A stretch of 63,855 bases of DNA from Bordetella parapertussis (GCA_945906935.1 CAMDSO010000008.1:1-63855); one strand, 5' to 3'. Counted from the first letter of the stretch, positions 21,891 to 33,243 are shown. A program made the numbers and translations. Notes: generated from the letters alone by a model not told the origin.

Positions 21891-22894
21891 GCTGCCAGTT
21901 CCTCGACATAAGTTAAACGAGGACCGTGGCTGGCCAGCTCGCCGAAAAAAATATTCACCGCATCCATCTGTTCAGCGCAGGTCTGCAACTGGTTCATGGC
22001 ATGCCGGAAAGATGCCGAGCCGGCAAGGCCCTTGGTGTACCAGGAAATATGTTTACGCGCGATGCGCACACCGGTGTGCTCGCCATAAAAGGCATAGAGG
22101 TCGTGCAAATGACCGATTAGCACACGGTGAATTTCGCCGACCTCCGGCGCCGGCAGGTGGGTGCCGGTTTTCAGATAATGCTCGATCTCACGAAAAATCC
22201 ACGGCCGGCCCTGCGCCGCACGGCCGATCATCACCGCGTCGGCATTGGTGTAAGCGAGCACCTGCTGCGCTTTTTCGGGCGTGGTGATGTCGCCGTTGGC
22301 GATCACCGGAATCTTCACCGCGGCCTTGACCGCGGCAATCGTGTCGTATTCTGCGTCGCCGGAATAACCACAGGCGCGCGTGCGACCGTGCACCGCCAGC
22401 GACTGTATGCCGGCGCTTTCGGCTATGCGCGCGACACTGATCGCGTTGCGGTTACTGCGGTCCCAACCAGTGCGTATCTTCAGCGTGACCGGCACCTGCA
22501 CCGCCCTCACCACGGCTTCGACAATGCGTTGCACCAGCGGCTCGTTCTGCAATAACGCGGAACCCGCCATCACATTGCAGATTTTTTTCGCCGGGCAACC
22601 CATATTGATATCGATGATCTGCGCGCCTTCATCAACGTTGTAGCGCGCGGCGTCGGCCATCATCTGCGGATCGGCGCCGGCGATCTGCACCGAGATCGGA
22701 TCGACTTCACCTTCGTGATTGGCGCGACGGCGTGTTTTTTCAGACCCCCACAGCAGCGAATTGCTCGCCACCATTTCCGACACCGCCATGCCCGCCCCCA
22801 TCAGCTTGCACAGCTGCCGGAACGGCCGGTCAGTGACGCCCGCCATCGGCGCAACCACCAGATTATTTTTTAATAGGTACGGGCCGATCTGCAT
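21887..22894 (-). CDS. dusB: tRNA-dihydrouridine synthase B
   Basis: VVAPMAGVTDRPFR; DINMGCPAKK; overlaps fis start by 4 bp. Confidence 0.95.
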   Translation of the reverse strand: MQIGPYLLKNNLVVAPMAGVTDRPFRQLCKLMGAGMAVSEMVASNSLLWGSEKTRRRANHEGEVDPISVQIAGADPQMMADAARYNVDEGAQIIDINMGCPAKKICNVMAGSALLQNEPLVQRIVEAVVRAVQVPVTLKIRTGWDRSNRNAISVARIAESAGIQSLAVHGRTRACGYSGDAEYDTIAAVKAAVKIPVIANGDITTPEKAQQVLAYTNADAVMIGRAAQGRPWIFREIEHYLKTGTHLPAPEVGEIHRVLIGHLHDLYAFYGEHTGVRIARKHISWYTKGLAGSASFRHAMNQLQTCAEQMDAVNIFFGELASHGPRLTYVEELAA

Positions 22895-22995
22895 TGTTCA
22901 ACACGCCTGATGCGGACTCGTTGGTTTCGGGGAAAGGGCGTAATTGTAATCGCCACCCCGAGGCAAGAAAAGCGACTTGATGAAAATTTTTGCAG

Positions 22996-24150
22996 TTAGC
23001 CGCGCGCACCGAAAATCATGCGTCGCGCCACAAATTTGCGTGCGGCTGGCAGGCTTGCCAGCGCGGTCAGGCCGAGTCCACGCAGGGCAGCCAATTGCGG
23101 GATATCGTTAGAAAACAACCGGATCAGCGTATCGGTGAAGAAAATGGTGGCAGTACGATCGACGCGGCGTTTTGCGAAAAACGCATCGAGAAGGCGCTGG
23201 ACACCCGCATCCGCCACGCCGTGCACGGCAATCAGGCGCGCCAGTTCATGGGCATCACGCAAACCCAGGTTAAATCCCTGTCCGGCAACCGGGTGCAGGG
23301 TTTGCGCGGCATTGCCGATCAACACACAGCGTGGTGTCCTCAAGCGTGCGGCCACCTTCAGCTGCAATGGAAAAACATTGCGCGCGCCACATAAACTGAA
23401 CGCGCCGAGCGCCGGCCCGAAGGCCTCGCGCAATTGGGCACAGAACGCATGCTCATCGAGCGCCGCGAGGGCAGCGGCACGCTCGGGTGTGGCGGTCCAC
23501 ACCAGCGCCCAACCCCGCGCGTTAGGCAGCAGGGCCAGCGGCCCCTCGGCGGTAAAACGCTCGAAGGCGCGATGACGGTGCGGCTCTTCACTGGCGACCT
23601 CGCACACCAGCGCCGACTGCGCGTAATCGCGGCGCTCAACCGCCGCGAGCTCAAGTGCGCCGCCGCCATCGGCAACCACGACGAGCGCGCCGCACATCTC
23701 GCGCCGCACACCGCCCTGACTAACGGTGACGCGGGCCTCATGCGCATCGCCGCCGACCTCAAGCACAGCACAGCCGGCCTCGACGCGCACGCGACTCGCG
23801 GCCAGCGCCGCGCCCAACGCCCGCTGGAGGGCGCCATACTCGGCGACGTAACCGAGCGCAGGCACAGCGGCCTCGGCTGCGCTTAACACAACACGACCGA
23901 AGCCCCCGCGCTGCGTGACGTTGATTTCCATGATGGGTGTCGCTGGTGGCGACAGCGGCCAGACGCCCAAACGTTCGAGCAAAAGACGGCTGCCGTGCGA
24001 GAGTGCCAATGTGCGGGCATCATCATCACCACCGCCGGCGGGGCGCGCCTCCAGCAAAGTGACCGCGCCGCCGCGCCGTTCAAGACCCAGTGCGAGTGCC
24101 GTGCCGACCGGACCAGCGCCTACAACAAGAATGTCGCCGCGCTCATTCAC
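22996..24150 (-). CDS. FAD-dependent UbiH/VisC-family hydroxylase
   Basis: ILVVGAGPVGTALALGLERRG; VLIGNAAQTLHPVAGQGFNLGLRDAHEL. Confidence 0.88.
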   Translation of the reverse strand: MNERGDILVVGAGPVGTALALGLERRGGAVTLLEARPAGGGDDDARTLALSHGSRLLLERLGVWPLSPPATPIMEINVTQRGGFGRVVLSAAEAAVPALGYVAEYGALQRALGAALAASRVRVEAGCAVLEVGGDAHEARVTVSQGGVRREMCGALVVVADGGGALELAAVERRDYAQSALVCEVASEEPHRHRAFERFTAEGPLALLPNARGWALVWTATPERAAALAALDEHAFCAQLREAFGPALGAFSLCGARNVFPLQLKVAARLRTPRCVLIGNAAQTLHPVAGQGFNLGLRDAHELARLIAVHGVADAGVQRLLDAFFAKRRVDRTATIFFTDTLIRLFSNDIPQLAALRGLGLTALASLPAARKFVARRMIFGARG

Positions 24151-25465
24151 ACATCAACGCTTCAATCGCGGCAACCGATTTGGGTGTCGCCACGGTCAGC
24201 ACTTCATAACCGTCCACCGTGACAAGCACATCGTCCTCGATGCGTATACCGATATTTTCGAAGTGCGCCGGCACGCCCTCGCCGGGGCGGATGTAGAACC
24301 CGGGCTCGGCGGTTAACACCATGCCGGGCTCGAGCAAGCGCCATTGGTTGTCGCATTTGTATTCGCCGGCATCATGTACATCAAGGCCCAGCCAGTGACC
24401 CGTGCGGTGCATGTAAAAACGCCGGTAATCGCCGTTTTCGAGCACCTTGTCGAGGCTGCCGCTGCACAGGCCGAAATCGATCATGCCCTGCGCCAGCACG
24501 CGCAGCGCGGCGTCATGCGGTTCGTTCCAACGCGCGCCGGGACGGGTCGCCGTGATCGCCGCCGCCTGCGCCGCGAGCACCACTTCATACACATCACGTT
24601 GCGCCGGCGTATAGCGCCCGCTCACCGGAAAAGTGCGCGTGATGTCGGCGGCATAACCGTTGAATTCGCAACCGGCATCGATCAACAACAAATCACCCTG
24701 ACGCAGGGGCGCATCATTACTGACGTAGTGCAACACACAGGCGTTGGCACCGGCGGCGACGATCGAGGTATAGGCCGGCGCCTGCGCGCCGCCGCGGCGA
24801 AACTCATACAGCAGTTCGGCCTCCACCTCGTATTCATGGCCCGCAGTCCTCGCCGCGCGCATGGCGCGCACATGTGCGCGGCTCGAAATATCGGCGGCGC
24901 GGCGCATCGCCGCGAGTTCATGCTCATCCTTGACCACACGCATATCGTCGAGCCAGCGGTGCAGGTCGTGCACCGCCGAGGGGGCGGCAACACCGCTGCG
25001 CACCTGCGCACGCACCGCGTTGATCCAGCCCAGCACGCGTGTGTCCCAGGCTGCATCGGCGCCCAGATGGCAATACAAGGAGGGCTGGTCGGCCAGTAAC
25101 TGCGGCATGCGCGCATCCAATTCCGTGATGCTGTAGCACTCATCGAAACCGAAAACCTCGCGCGCCGCATCAGGTCCAAAACGAAAGCCGTCCCAGGTTT
25201 CGCGCTCGAGATTCTTGTCGCGACAAAACAGGATGCTGCGCGGCGTGTCGCCGGCCAGCAAAACCATGACCGATTCGGGCTCGGGAAAACCGCTCAGGTA
25301 ATAAAAGTAGCTGTCGTAACGATAGAGGTAGTATGCGTCGCGATTACGCAAACGCTCCGGCGCGGTCGGCAGTATCGCTGCGCCCGTTTGCATGGCGGCG
25401 GCCAGACGCGCCCTGCGCGGGGCGAAAACAGCGCGGAAATCGACGGGATTGGGAGTGGTTTTCAT
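24143..25465 (-). CDS. pepP: Xaa-Pro aminopeptidase (aminopeptidase P)
   Basis: LLIDAGCEFNGYAADITRTFPVSGRYT; HRTGHWLGLDVHDAG; TAEPGFYI; start at internal ATG MKTTPN. Confidence 0.94.
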   Translation of the reverse strand: MKTTPNPVDFRAVFAPRRARLAAAMQTGAAILPTAPERLRNRDAYYLYRYDSYFYYLSGFPEPESVMVLLAGDTPRSILFCRDKNLERETWDGFRFGPDAAREVFGFDECYSITELDARMPQLLADQPSLYCHLGADAAWDTRVLGWINAVRAQVRSGVAAPSAVHDLHRWLDDMRVVKDEHELAAMRRAADISSRAHVRAMRAARTAGHEYEVEAELLYEFRRGGAQAPAYTSIVAAGANACVLHYVSNDAPLRQGDLLLIDAGCEFNGYAADITRTFPVSGRYTPAQRDVYEVVLAAQAAAITATRPGARWNEPHDAALRVLAQGMIDFGLCSGSLDKVLENGDYRRFYMHRTGHWLGLDVHDAGEYKCDNQWRLLEPGMVLTAEPGFYIRPGEGVPAHFENIGIRIEDDVLVTVDGYEVLTVATPKSVAAIEALMCE

Positions 25466-25473
25466 GCTGAGAA

Positions 25474-26154
25474 TTATACGCGTCCGACACGTAAATCCCG
25501 ATTCAGCTTGATCAAACGCTCGGCGGTGCCGACATCGCACCAACGTCCGCCAAAGTGCTCGCCGGTTACGTGACCAGCGGCGATTTGCTCACGCAACAGC
25601 GGTGCGAGCGGCAAGCGCGTGCCGGCGACGATCGCGGTAAACAAGGCGGGCCGGTAAACCGCCAGTCCGCTGAATGTCAGTAACGCCCCGTCGAGCGCGA
25701 GGCCATCGGCGTGCAAGGCGAAATCACCCTGCGGGTGATGCTCGGGGTTATCAACCAGCACCAGGTGCGCCCCGGCGTCACCCATACGGCCGGCGGCGGC
25801 AAGCAACCCGGCGTAGTCGTATTCGCTATAGACATCGGCATTCACTGCGATAAACGGCGCCGTGCCCAGCATCGGCAGCGCGGCGGCAATGCCGCCCGCG
25901 GTTTCCAGCGCGGTTTGCTCGCGCGAATAATCAATCGTCACGCCGTAGCGCGTGCCATCGCCGAGCGCCGCCTCAATCATCTCGCCCAGATGGGCGTGAT
26001 TAATCACCACGCGCTCGCAGCCGATAGCGGCGAGCTTTTCGAGATGATGCACAATCAGCGGCTTGCCGCCGACTTCGATCAACGGCTTGGGTACTCGGTC
26101 GGTGAGCGGACGCAGGCGCTCGCCACGGCCAGCGGCGAGGATAATGGCCTTCAA
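25474..26154 (-). CDS. murU: Nucleotidyltransferase, MurU-like (MurNAc-1-P uridylyltransferase)
   Basis: MKAIILAAGRGERLRPLTDRVPKPLIEVGGKPLI; adjacent to amgK-like gene upstream of lptD. Confidence 0.85.
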   Translation of the reverse strand: MKAIILAAGRGERLRPLTDRVPKPLIEVGGKPLIVHHLEKLAAIGCERVVINHAHLGEMIEAALGDGTRYGVTIDYSREQTALETAGGIAAALPMLGTAPFIAVNADVYSEYDYAGLLAAAGRMGDAGAHLVLVDNPEHHPQGDFALHADGLALDGALLTFSGLAVYRPALFTAIVAGTRLPLAPLLREQIAAGHVTGEHFGGRWCDVGTAERLIKLNRDLRVGRV

Positions 26155-27164
26155 AAGGTATAACCAACGCTGGCGCCGGCCTTGCCTTCGCTGGCATCAA
26201 GCAGCGCGAGCAACGGGGCGAGCGCGGTATAACGCGCTGCGACCGCACGTACATAGGTGATGAAACGCGGCGTGTCATCGAGATAGCCGCGTTTGCCATC
26301 GCGATAATGCAGGCGCGCGAAAATACCCAGCACCTTGAGGTGTCGCTGCAGACCCATCCATTCAAAATCACGATAAAACGCGCCAAAATCGGTATCGACC
26401 GGCAGGCCCGCGCGTTTGGCTTTTTCCCAATAGCGCACTGTCCAGTCGATCACGCGTTCCTCATCCCAACTGATGAATGCGTCCTTGAACAAGGAGGCGA
26501 CGTCGTAGGTAATCGGGCCGTAGACGGCATCCTGAAAATCAAGCACGCCGGGGTTTGGCGTGCAAACCATCAGGTTGCGCGGCATGTAATCGCGATGCAC
26601 ATACACCGTGGGCTGCGCCAGATTGCTTTCAAGCAGCGCATCAAACACGCTGTCGAGCATGCGTCGCTGCGCGGCGCTCGGTGTCAAGCCGCGATGGCGC
26701 TGTAAATACCATTCCGGGAACAGCTCCAGCTCACGTCGCAGCAAAGCGCGATCATAAGGCGGCAAAACACCTGGCTTACTAGCCAGCTGCCAGCGGATGA
26801 GCGCATCGGTGGCATCGGCAAACAGACGGTCGGCGCCCGCCGCACCGTCGGCGTTAAGCGCCTGTAAATAACTGGTGGTGCCAAGATCCGACAGCAGTAA
26901 AAAACCGCGCTCGAAATCAGAGGCGATGATCTCCGGCACATGCAAGCCGGCGGCGGCGAGCAAACCGGCGATGCGCACGAAGGCGTGGCAGTCCTCATGA
27001 GCCGGCGGCGCGTCCATCGCGATCAGCGTGCGTTCACCGCACTGCAGCCTGAAATAACGGCGAAAACTGGCATCGGCCGACGCGGCTGCCAGCGTCAGCG
27101 GGCCACACTTCAGCTGCGCTTCGAGCCAGCCCTGCAACTGCAGTTTTCTCTCCACGTAATACAT
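26151..27164 (-). CDS. amgK: AmgK-like anomeric sugar kinase (aminoglycoside phosphotransferase fold)
   Basis: YVHRDYMPRNLMVCTPNPGVLDFQDAVYGPITYDVASLFKDAF. Confidence 0.85.
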   Translation of the reverse strand: MYYVERKLQLQGWLEAQLKCGPLTLAAASADASFRRYFRLQCGERTLIAMDAPPAHEDCHAFVRIAGLLAAAGLHVPEIIASDFERGFLLLSDLGTTSYLQALNADGAAGADRLFADATDALIRWQLASKPGVLPPYDRALLRRELELFPEWYLQRHRGLTPSAAQRRMLDSVFDALLESNLAQPTVYVHRDYMPRNLMVCTPNPGVLDFQDAVYGPITYDVASLFKDAFISWDEERVIDWTVRYWEKAKRAGLPVDTDFGAFYRDFEWMGLQRHLKVLGIFARLHYRDGKRGYLDDTPRFITYVRAVAARYTALAPLLALLDASEGKAGASVGYTF

Positions 27165-27215
27165 TGCCTAAATTGGAAATTTGTGCGATTTTATCATCCC
27201 CTCGCGCCCGGACCG

Positions 27216-29555
27216 ATGATGCCCGCATTACGTTTACGATGGATGGCAGTACCGCTGCTGTTCGGCGCTGCTGCCGTCATGGCCGCCGACGGCCCGGCAC
27301 TGGGTTCGAAGCCCGTCGACACGCCAGTGGGGCTGCGCCTGCAGTCATCACTGCTGCCGCTCCCGGTTCAAAACAGTGGCCCGCTACCGCTGTTCGTCGA
27401 AGCCAATGAGGTGCAGGGTCATCAAGACCGTGAACTCGAGGCCGAAGGCACCGTGCGCCTGCGCCGCCGCGGACAGGCGATTTACGCCGACTGGCTGCGT
27501 TACGACAAACCGGCAGACGAAGTCCGGGCGCGCGGCAACGTGCGCATCGAGCAAGGCGGAGACGTGCTCGAAGGCACTGAAATGCGCATGCGGCTTGAAA
27601 GCGGCAACGGCACGATCGAGAAATCGACCTTTGAAGTACAGGTCCAGGCAACACGCGGGCGCGGCGATGCCGATCGTATTGAAATCGAGGGCCGGCAGAA
27701 ATACCGCACCTTCAACGTCAATTACACGGCTTGCGAGGTCGGTGAATCCGATTGGTTCCTGCGCGCGAGCGATCTGGAAATCGACAAAGACCGGCAGATC
27801 GGTACCGCTCATGGTGCGCGGGTCGACTTTCTCGGCGTGCCCATCCTCTATTCGCCCTATCTGACTTTTTCACTCGACCGTCAACGTAAGTCCGGGCTGT
27901 TGCACCCTACCTTCGGTAGCACGGGCAATTCAGGGACCGAGATTTCGGTTCCCTATTACTGGAACATTGCGCCCAATTACGACGCGACCCTGACGCCGCG
28001 CCTGATGTCCAAACGCGGCGAAATGCTCAATGCTGAATTTCGCAACCTCGGCGATCGCTCCAGCGGCGAACTGCGCTTCGAAGTTCTGCCCCACGACCAC
28101 GTCAAAGCGGATAGCAACCGCTTTGCGCTGAATTTGCGGCAGGTTAAAAACTGGGACAACGGCTGGAACGCCAATCTCAACATCCAGAAGGTGTCGGATG
28201 ACACCTATTTCACCGATCTGACCACACAAATCGCATCCACATCGCAATCGATACTGCCGCGTTCGGGTTTGGTCGGCAAAAGCGGTACTTGGTGGAATGA
28301 CGGTACCTGGAACAGCACCGCGTCGGTACAGCGTTGGCAAACATTGCAAACCAACCCCGCCAGCCCCATCACCGCACCCTATAACCGCGCCCAGCTCACG
28401 CTTGCCGCTACCAAGCAAAATGCCGGCTATGCCGATTTGGAGCTGACTTCGAGTGCGGTTGATTTTACCCACCCCTCGCTGCAAAACGGCCGGCGTTACC
28501 TCGCTTATCCGAGCGCGTTGCTGCCCATGCAAAATTCTTTTGGCTATGTGACGCCAAAAATCGGCATGCACATGACGCATTATGATCTCGACGCCACAAC
28601 CAGCACCCCTTCAAGCCAAAACCGCAGCCTGCCGATTTTTTCGACAGAAACCGGCATGGTTTTTGAGCGTAACGCCGCGTTTTTCGGCCAGAGCCTGCTG
28701 CAAACATTCGAACCCAAACTGTATTACCTCTACGTCCCAAGTCGGCCACAAAACCAGCTGCCGAATTTTGACAGCGCCACTCAGGACATCAGCTTTGCCA
28801 CGCTGTTTTCTGAAAACCAGTTCAGCGGTTCGGATCGCATCAATGATGCCAACCAGCTGACCAGCGGCGTTACAACACGCCTGCTGCAGGAGAATAACGG
28901 TATCGAACGCCTGCGCCTCGGCTTGGCCCAACGCTACTACTACAAAACGCATGAGGTAACCCTGCCCAATGTTTCGCCACGAGGCAGCAACAGCTCGGAC
29001 CTGCTGGCCGCAATCAGCAGCACGGTGGTCAAGAGCTGGAACGTCGACGCCGGCTGGCAATACACCACGAATATCGCGCAAACGCAGCGCTTTAACACCA
29101 GCGTGCGCTACCAGCCCGAGCCAGGCCAGGTGGTCAACATGGCTTATCGCTACACGAATGGCGCACTCGCTGCAGCCACCCAGCCCGCCGGCACTCCTGC
29201 AGCCTTGATCCCTTCGCTTAACACCTTGCGGCAGGTCGATCTTTCTACACAGTGGCCACTAACCGGGCGCTTGAATGCGGTAGCACGCTACAATTACTCG
29301 ATTCAGGACAGCAAGGCCCTGGAAACACTGATGGGTTTGGAATACAACGGCGGTTGCTGGGCGTTGCGCGTCGTCGCACACAAATTCACGACGGCGGCGG
29401 CCACCCAAGTCAGCTCTGTTTTCGTGCAACTAGAGTTAAACGGATTGTCTAAAATCGGCTCTAATTCGCTGGATCTGCTGCGGCGAAATATCGGTGGTTA
29501 TGCCCGCCCGGAAACACCCTTTGTGGCACCGGAACCGTATTATCCTACCCGCTAA
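27216..29555 (+). CDS. lptD: LPS-assembly protein LptD
   Basis: Signal peptide then OstA-like domain (VEANEVQGHQDRELEAEGTVRLRR) and beta-barrel region; followed by surA. Confidence 0.95.
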   Translation: MMPALRLRWMAVPLLFGAAAVMAADGPALGSKPVDTPVGLRLQSSLLPLPVQNSGPLPLFVEANEVQGHQDRELEAEGTVRLRRRGQAIYADWLRYDKPADEVRARGNVRIEQGGDVLEGTEMRMRLESGNGTIEKSTFEVQVQATRGRGDADRIEIEGRQKYRTFNVNYTACEVGESDWFLRASDLEIDKDRQIGTAHGARVDFLGVPILYSPYLTFSLDRQRKSGLLHPTFGSTGNSGTEISVPYYWNIAPNYDATLTPRLMSKRGEMLNAEFRNLGDRSSGELRFEVLPHDHVKADSNRFALNLRQVKNWDNGWNANLNIQKVSDDTYFTDLTTQIASTSQSILPRSGLVGKSGTWWNDGTWNSTASVQRWQTLQTNPASPITAPYNRAQLTLAATKQNAGYADLELTSSAVDFTHPSLQNGRRYLAYPSALLPMQNSFGYVTPKIGMHMTHYDLDATTSTPSSQNRSLPIFSTETGMVFERNAAFFGQSLLQTFEPKLYYLYVPSRPQNQLPNFDSATQDISFATLFSENQFSGSDRINDANQLTSGVTTRLLQENNGIERLRLGLAQRYYYKTHEVTLPNVSPRGSNSSDLLAAISSTVVKSWNVDAGWQYTTNIAQTQRFNTSVRYQPEPGQVVNMAYRYTNGALAAATQPAGTPAALIPSLNTLRQVDLSTQWPLTGRLNAVARYNYSIQDSKALETLMGLEYNGGCWALRVVAHKFTTAAATQVSSVFVQLELNGLSKIGSNSLDLLRRNIGGYARPETPFVAPEPYYPTR

Positions 29556-29569
29556 TTTTTACAACACAC

Positions 29570-30895
29570 ATGATTGGTCTCCCGGTGCGCACGATAAATT
29601 ACGTAATCCTCCTGCTTGCGCTGACGTTACTTGGAAGCGTTACACACGCACAGGAACGCCAGGCGCGTCGCGTTGTGCTGCTGGACAGGATCGTCGCCGT
29701 CATCAATGACCAAGTCATTACGCGTCGCGATCTCGACGAACGGATGAAAACCGTCAGCCTGCAGATGCAGCGACAGGGTACGCCAATGCCACCGCAGGAT
29801 GCGCTCGAAAAGCAGGTTCTCGAACGCTTGATTCAAACTCGCGTGCAGTTACAGTTCGCGCGCGATACAGGCCTGCGTATCGATGATGCAGCGCTCGACA
29901 GCGCGATCGCGCGGATCGCCTCGAACAACAAAGTCTCGACCCAGGAATTACGTACACTCGTCGAAAAAGACGGGATCAGCTTCAGCAAATACCGTGAGGA
30001 CATTCGCGAGGAAATCGTATTGGTGCGCCTGCGCGAACGCGAGGTGGAAAACAAAATCCAGATCGCCGACAGCGAAATCGATAATTTTCTGAAAACCGTG
30101 CAGCAGCAAGACGGCCGCAGCGAGGAATTCAACCTCTCGCATATTCTGGTCCGCGTGCCCGATCAGGCAAGCCCGGAACAATTGCAAGACAGGCGCGCGC
30201 GTGCCGGGCGCGCACTCGAACAAATCAAAACCGGCACCGACTTCCGTCAAATTGCCGCCACTGTTTCGGATGCCGCCGATGCAGTCCAGGGCGGCCTCAT
30301 GGGCTGGCGTGAGTTCATCCAACTGCCAACCCTCTTTGCCGACGCGGTCAAGAGCATGAAGCCCGGTGAAGTTAGCGGCGTGCTGCGCAGCGCGGCTGGA
30401 TTTCATATCCTGCGGGTCAACGAGCGCCGCGGTCATGTCGAAGCGGCGATGGTGACGCAAACCCGCGCCCGTCACATTCTCATCAAGACCAGCGAACTGG
30501 TGTCTGAAAATGATGCCAAGGAACGCATCATTAAATTGCTCGAGCGCGTCGAGAATAAAGCTGATTTCGCTGAGATCGCACGCCTGCAATCCGAAGACAC
30601 CAGCGCCTCGCGCGGCGGCGATCTCGGCTGGCTGTCGCCCGGCGACACCGTACCGGAATTTGAGAAAGCCCTGGACGCCTTAAAGCCCGGCGAAATCAGC
30701 GGTGCGATACGCTCGCCCTTCGGCTGGCATATCATCCAAGTAACAGAACGCCGCTCCCAGGACATGTCGCAACAACAGCAGCGGCTGCGTGCACGGCAGG
30801 CCTTGCGCGAACAAAAAGCCGAAGAAGCCTATTTGGAATGGACGCGCCAGCTGCGTGACAGTGCATTCGTCGAACTCCGGCTTGAAGAAAAATAA
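29570..30895 (+). CDS. surA: Peptidyl-prolyl cis-trans isomerase SurA
   Basis: LDRIVAVINDQVITRRDLDERM; two parvulin repeats. Confidence 0.95.
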   Translation: MIGLPVRTINYVILLLALTLLGSVTHAQERQARRVVLLDRIVAVINDQVITRRDLDERMKTVSLQMQRQGTPMPPQDALEKQVLERLIQTRVQLQFARDTGLRIDDAALDSAIARIASNNKVSTQELRTLVEKDGISFSKYREDIREEIVLVRLREREVENKIQIADSEIDNFLKTVQQQDGRSEEFNLSHILVRVPDQASPEQLQDRRARAGRALEQIKTGTDFRQIAATVSDAADAVQGGLMGWREFIQLPTLFADAVKSMKPGEVSGVLRSAAGFHILRVNERRGHVEAAMVTQTRARHILIKTSELVSENDAKERIIKLLERVENKADFAEIARLQSEDTSASRGGDLGWLSPGDTVPEFEKALDALKPGEISGAIRSPFGWHIIQVTERRSQDMSQQQQRLRARQALREQKAEEAYLEWTRQLRDSAFVELRLEEK

Positions 30896-30902
30896 GTCTC
30901 CC

Positions 30903-31880
30903 GTGATCGCCATCACCGCCGGTGAGCCGGCGGGCATCGGCCCCGATTTGTGTGTGATGCTCGCGCGGCAGCCGCGCGCAGAACGCATTGTCGTCATTGC
31001 CAACGCACAACTGCTCGAAGCAAGGGCGCGTTGTCTGGGCCTGCCATGGCACGCCATCCCTTTCGACCCAACGGAAGGCTGGCCGCCGACCGCAAGTGCA
31101 GACGCCATCCCCGTATTCGACGTGCCGCTCGCCGCCCCCGTCACCCCGGGCCGCCTCGACCGGAACAATGCGCCTTATGTTCTGCGCACGCTGGCGATCG
31201 CTCTTGACGGCTGCCTCGACGGCCGCTTCGATGCCATCGTCACCGCCCCCGTGCACAAAGGCATCATCAACGATGCCGGCGTAGCGTTTACCGGCCACAC
31301 TGAATTTTTTGCCGAGCGCACGCAGACACCGCGCGTGGTCATGATGCTGATCGGCGGCGGCATGCGCGTGGCGCTCGCCACCACCCATCTGGCAGTAAAA
31401 GACATCGCGGCACACATCACCCGTGACAGCCTAGAAACTACCTTGCGGATACTGCATCATGACATGATGACGCGTTTCGGCCTGGCGGTGCCGCGGATCG
31501 CGATCGCCGGGCTCAACCCGCATGCGGGGGAATCCGGGCACATGGGCCGCGAGGAGATCGAAGTGATGATCCCGCTGATTAAAGCCCTGCGCGCCGAGGG
31601 TATGGATTTATCCGACCCGCTTCCCGCCGACACGCTATTCAACCCCGAGAAACTCAAGGCCTTCGATTGTGTGCTGGCGATGTACCACGACCAGGGTCTG
31701 CCGGTGCTGAAATACGCGAGCTTCGGCCATGGCGTCAACCTCACGCTCGGCCTGCCGGTGATACGTACTTCGGTTGATCACGGCACCGCACTCGACATCG
31801 CCGGCAGTGGCAAAGCCGACCCCGGCAGCCTGCACGCGGCTATTGATTTGGCGGCGGCGCTGGCCCGCGGTCAGGGCTGA
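30903..31880 (+). CDS. pdxA: 4-hydroxythreonine-4-phosphate dehydrogenase
   Basis: VIAITAGEPAGIGPDLC; TAPVHKGIINDAG; GLNPHAGESGHMGREE; GTG start inferred. Confidence 0.95.
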   Translation: MIAITAGEPAGIGPDLCVMLARQPRAERIVVIANAQLLEARARCLGLPWHAIPFDPTEGWPPTASADAIPVFDVPLAAPVTPGRLDRNNAPYVLRTLAIALDGCLDGRFDAIVTAPVHKGIINDAGVAFTGHTEFFAERTQTPRVVMMLIGGGMRVALATTHLAVKDIAAHITRDSLETTLRILHHDMMTRFGLAVPRIAIAGLNPHAGESGHMGREEIEVMIPLIKALRAEGMDLSDPLPADTLFNPEKLKAFDCVLAMYHDQGLPVLKYASFGHGVNLTLGLPVIRTSVDHGTALDIAGSGKADPGSLHAAIDLAAALARGQG

Positions 31881-31890
31881 GACACCGCAC

Positions 31891-32691
31891 ATGCCGCATC
31901 AACCCCGCAAACGCTTCGGACAGAATTTTCTGCAGGATAACGGCGTGATCGCCGATATTGTTGCAGCCATCCGCCCAGTGCCTGGCGAACGCGTCGTCGA
32001 AATTGGACCCGGCCTCGGGGCATTGTCGCGCCCACTACTAGTCGCCCTCGGCCGCCTGGATGCGATTGAAATCGATCGTGATCTTGCCGCCACGCTACAA
32101 GAGCAATTCGGCCCGAAATTAAGCCTGCACCAGGGTGACGTGCTCGACTTTGATTTTCACACCCTCGGTAGCGATCTGCGGATTGTCGGCAACCTGCCCT
32201 ATAACATTTCGACACCACTGCTGTTTCATCTGGCGAAATTCGCACCCGACATCCGCGATATTCACGTGATGCTGCAAAAGGAAATCGTGCAGCGCATGAT
32301 CGCCGACCCCGGCGACACCAACTTCAGCCGGCTGTCGGTGATGGTGCAATACCGGTTCAGTGTCGAATTGCTGATCGAGGTGCCGCCGACCGCTTTCAAT
32401 CCGGCACCCAAAGTTGATTCAGCAGTCGTGCGCCTGATACCGTTGCAACCGCTGCCACATGTGGCGTGCGATGAGAAGGTCTTCGCGCAGGTGGTAGCGA
32501 TGGCTTTTTCGCAGCGCCGGAAAACACTGCGTAATTCGCTCTCGGCCTGTCTAAGTAGTGATGATCTGGCGCGGATCGGCATCGCGCCAACCGCGCGTGC
32601 GCAGGAACTGACTGTCGCACAGTTTGTCGCCATCGCCGACTATGTCGCGCAAGCCGGCCGCACGGCGGCTACATCGTGCCTTTCTGAATAA
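31891..32691 (+). CDS. rsmA: 16S rRNA (adenine1518-N6/1519-N6) dimethyltransferase
   Basis: [37 protein letters not shown]. Confidence 0.97.
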   Translation: MPHQPRKRFGQNFLQDNGVIADIVAAIRPVPGERVVEIGPGLGALSRPLLVALGRLDAIEIDRDLAATLQEQFGPKLSLHQGDVLDFDFHTLGSDLRIVGNLPYNISTPLLFHLAKFAPDIRDIHVMLQKEIVQRMIADPGDTNFSRLSVMVQYRFSVELLIEVPPTAFNPAPKVDSAVVRLIPLQPLPHVACDEKVFAQVVAMAFSQRRKTLRNSLSACLSSDDLARIGIAPTARAQELTVAQFVAIADYVAQAGRTAATSCLSE

Positions 32692-33058
32692 ACTCGATCT
32701 TGTAGCCGTCGGGGTCTTCGACAAATGCAATCACCGTGCTGCCGTGCTTCATCGGACCCGCCTCGCGTGTCACCTTGCCGCCACGCCGTTTTGCTTCAGC
32801 GCAAGCGGTAGCCGCGTTATCGACTTCGACGGCGACGTGACCATAACCGGTGCCTAGATCGTAGCTGGCGGTGTCCCAATTGTGGGTCAATTCAAGCACC
32901 GCGGCATGCGACTCGTCTTCGTAACCGACGAAGACATTGGTAAAACGTCCTTCCGGATAATCTTTGCGCCGCAGTTCGCGCATGCCGAGAACCTTGTTAT
33001 AAAAATCAAGCGAGCGCTGTAAATCGCCCACCCTGATCATGGTGTGCAGAATTCTCAC
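32669..33058 (-). CDS. gloA: Lactoylglutathione lyase (glyoxalase I)
   Basis: [39 protein letters not shown]. Confidence 0.96.
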   Translation of the reverse strand: MRILHTMIRVGDLQRSLDFYNKVLGMRELRRKDYPEGRFTNVFVGYEDESHAAVLELTHNWDTASYDLGTGYGHVAVEVDNAATACAEAKRRGGKVTREAGPMKHGSTVIAFVEDPDGYKIEFIQKGTM

Positions 33059-33243
33059 ACCTGCACCATTTCAAAATCTTCCTTGCGCGCACTGCACTCC
33101 GGGCAAGTCCAGTTCATCGGCACATCTTCCCAGCGCGTGCCGGGTGCGATGCCTTCATCCGGCACGCCGGCGGCCTCATCATAGATATAGCCGCAAATAA
33201 GACACATATAGGTTTTGAAAACGTTGAGGTCTGTGGTTGTCAT
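33055..33243 (-). CDS. Rubredoxin
   Basis: [41 protein letters not shown]. Confidence 0.97.
   Translation of the reverse strand: MTTTDLNVFKTYMCLICGYIYDEAAGVPDEGIAPGTRWEDVPMNWTCPECSARKEDFEMVQV

Noticed and set aside
26940-27215. N-terminal extension of the lptD ORF
   Set aside because: Antisense to amgK; a signal peptide begins at ATG 27216, which is the likely start.
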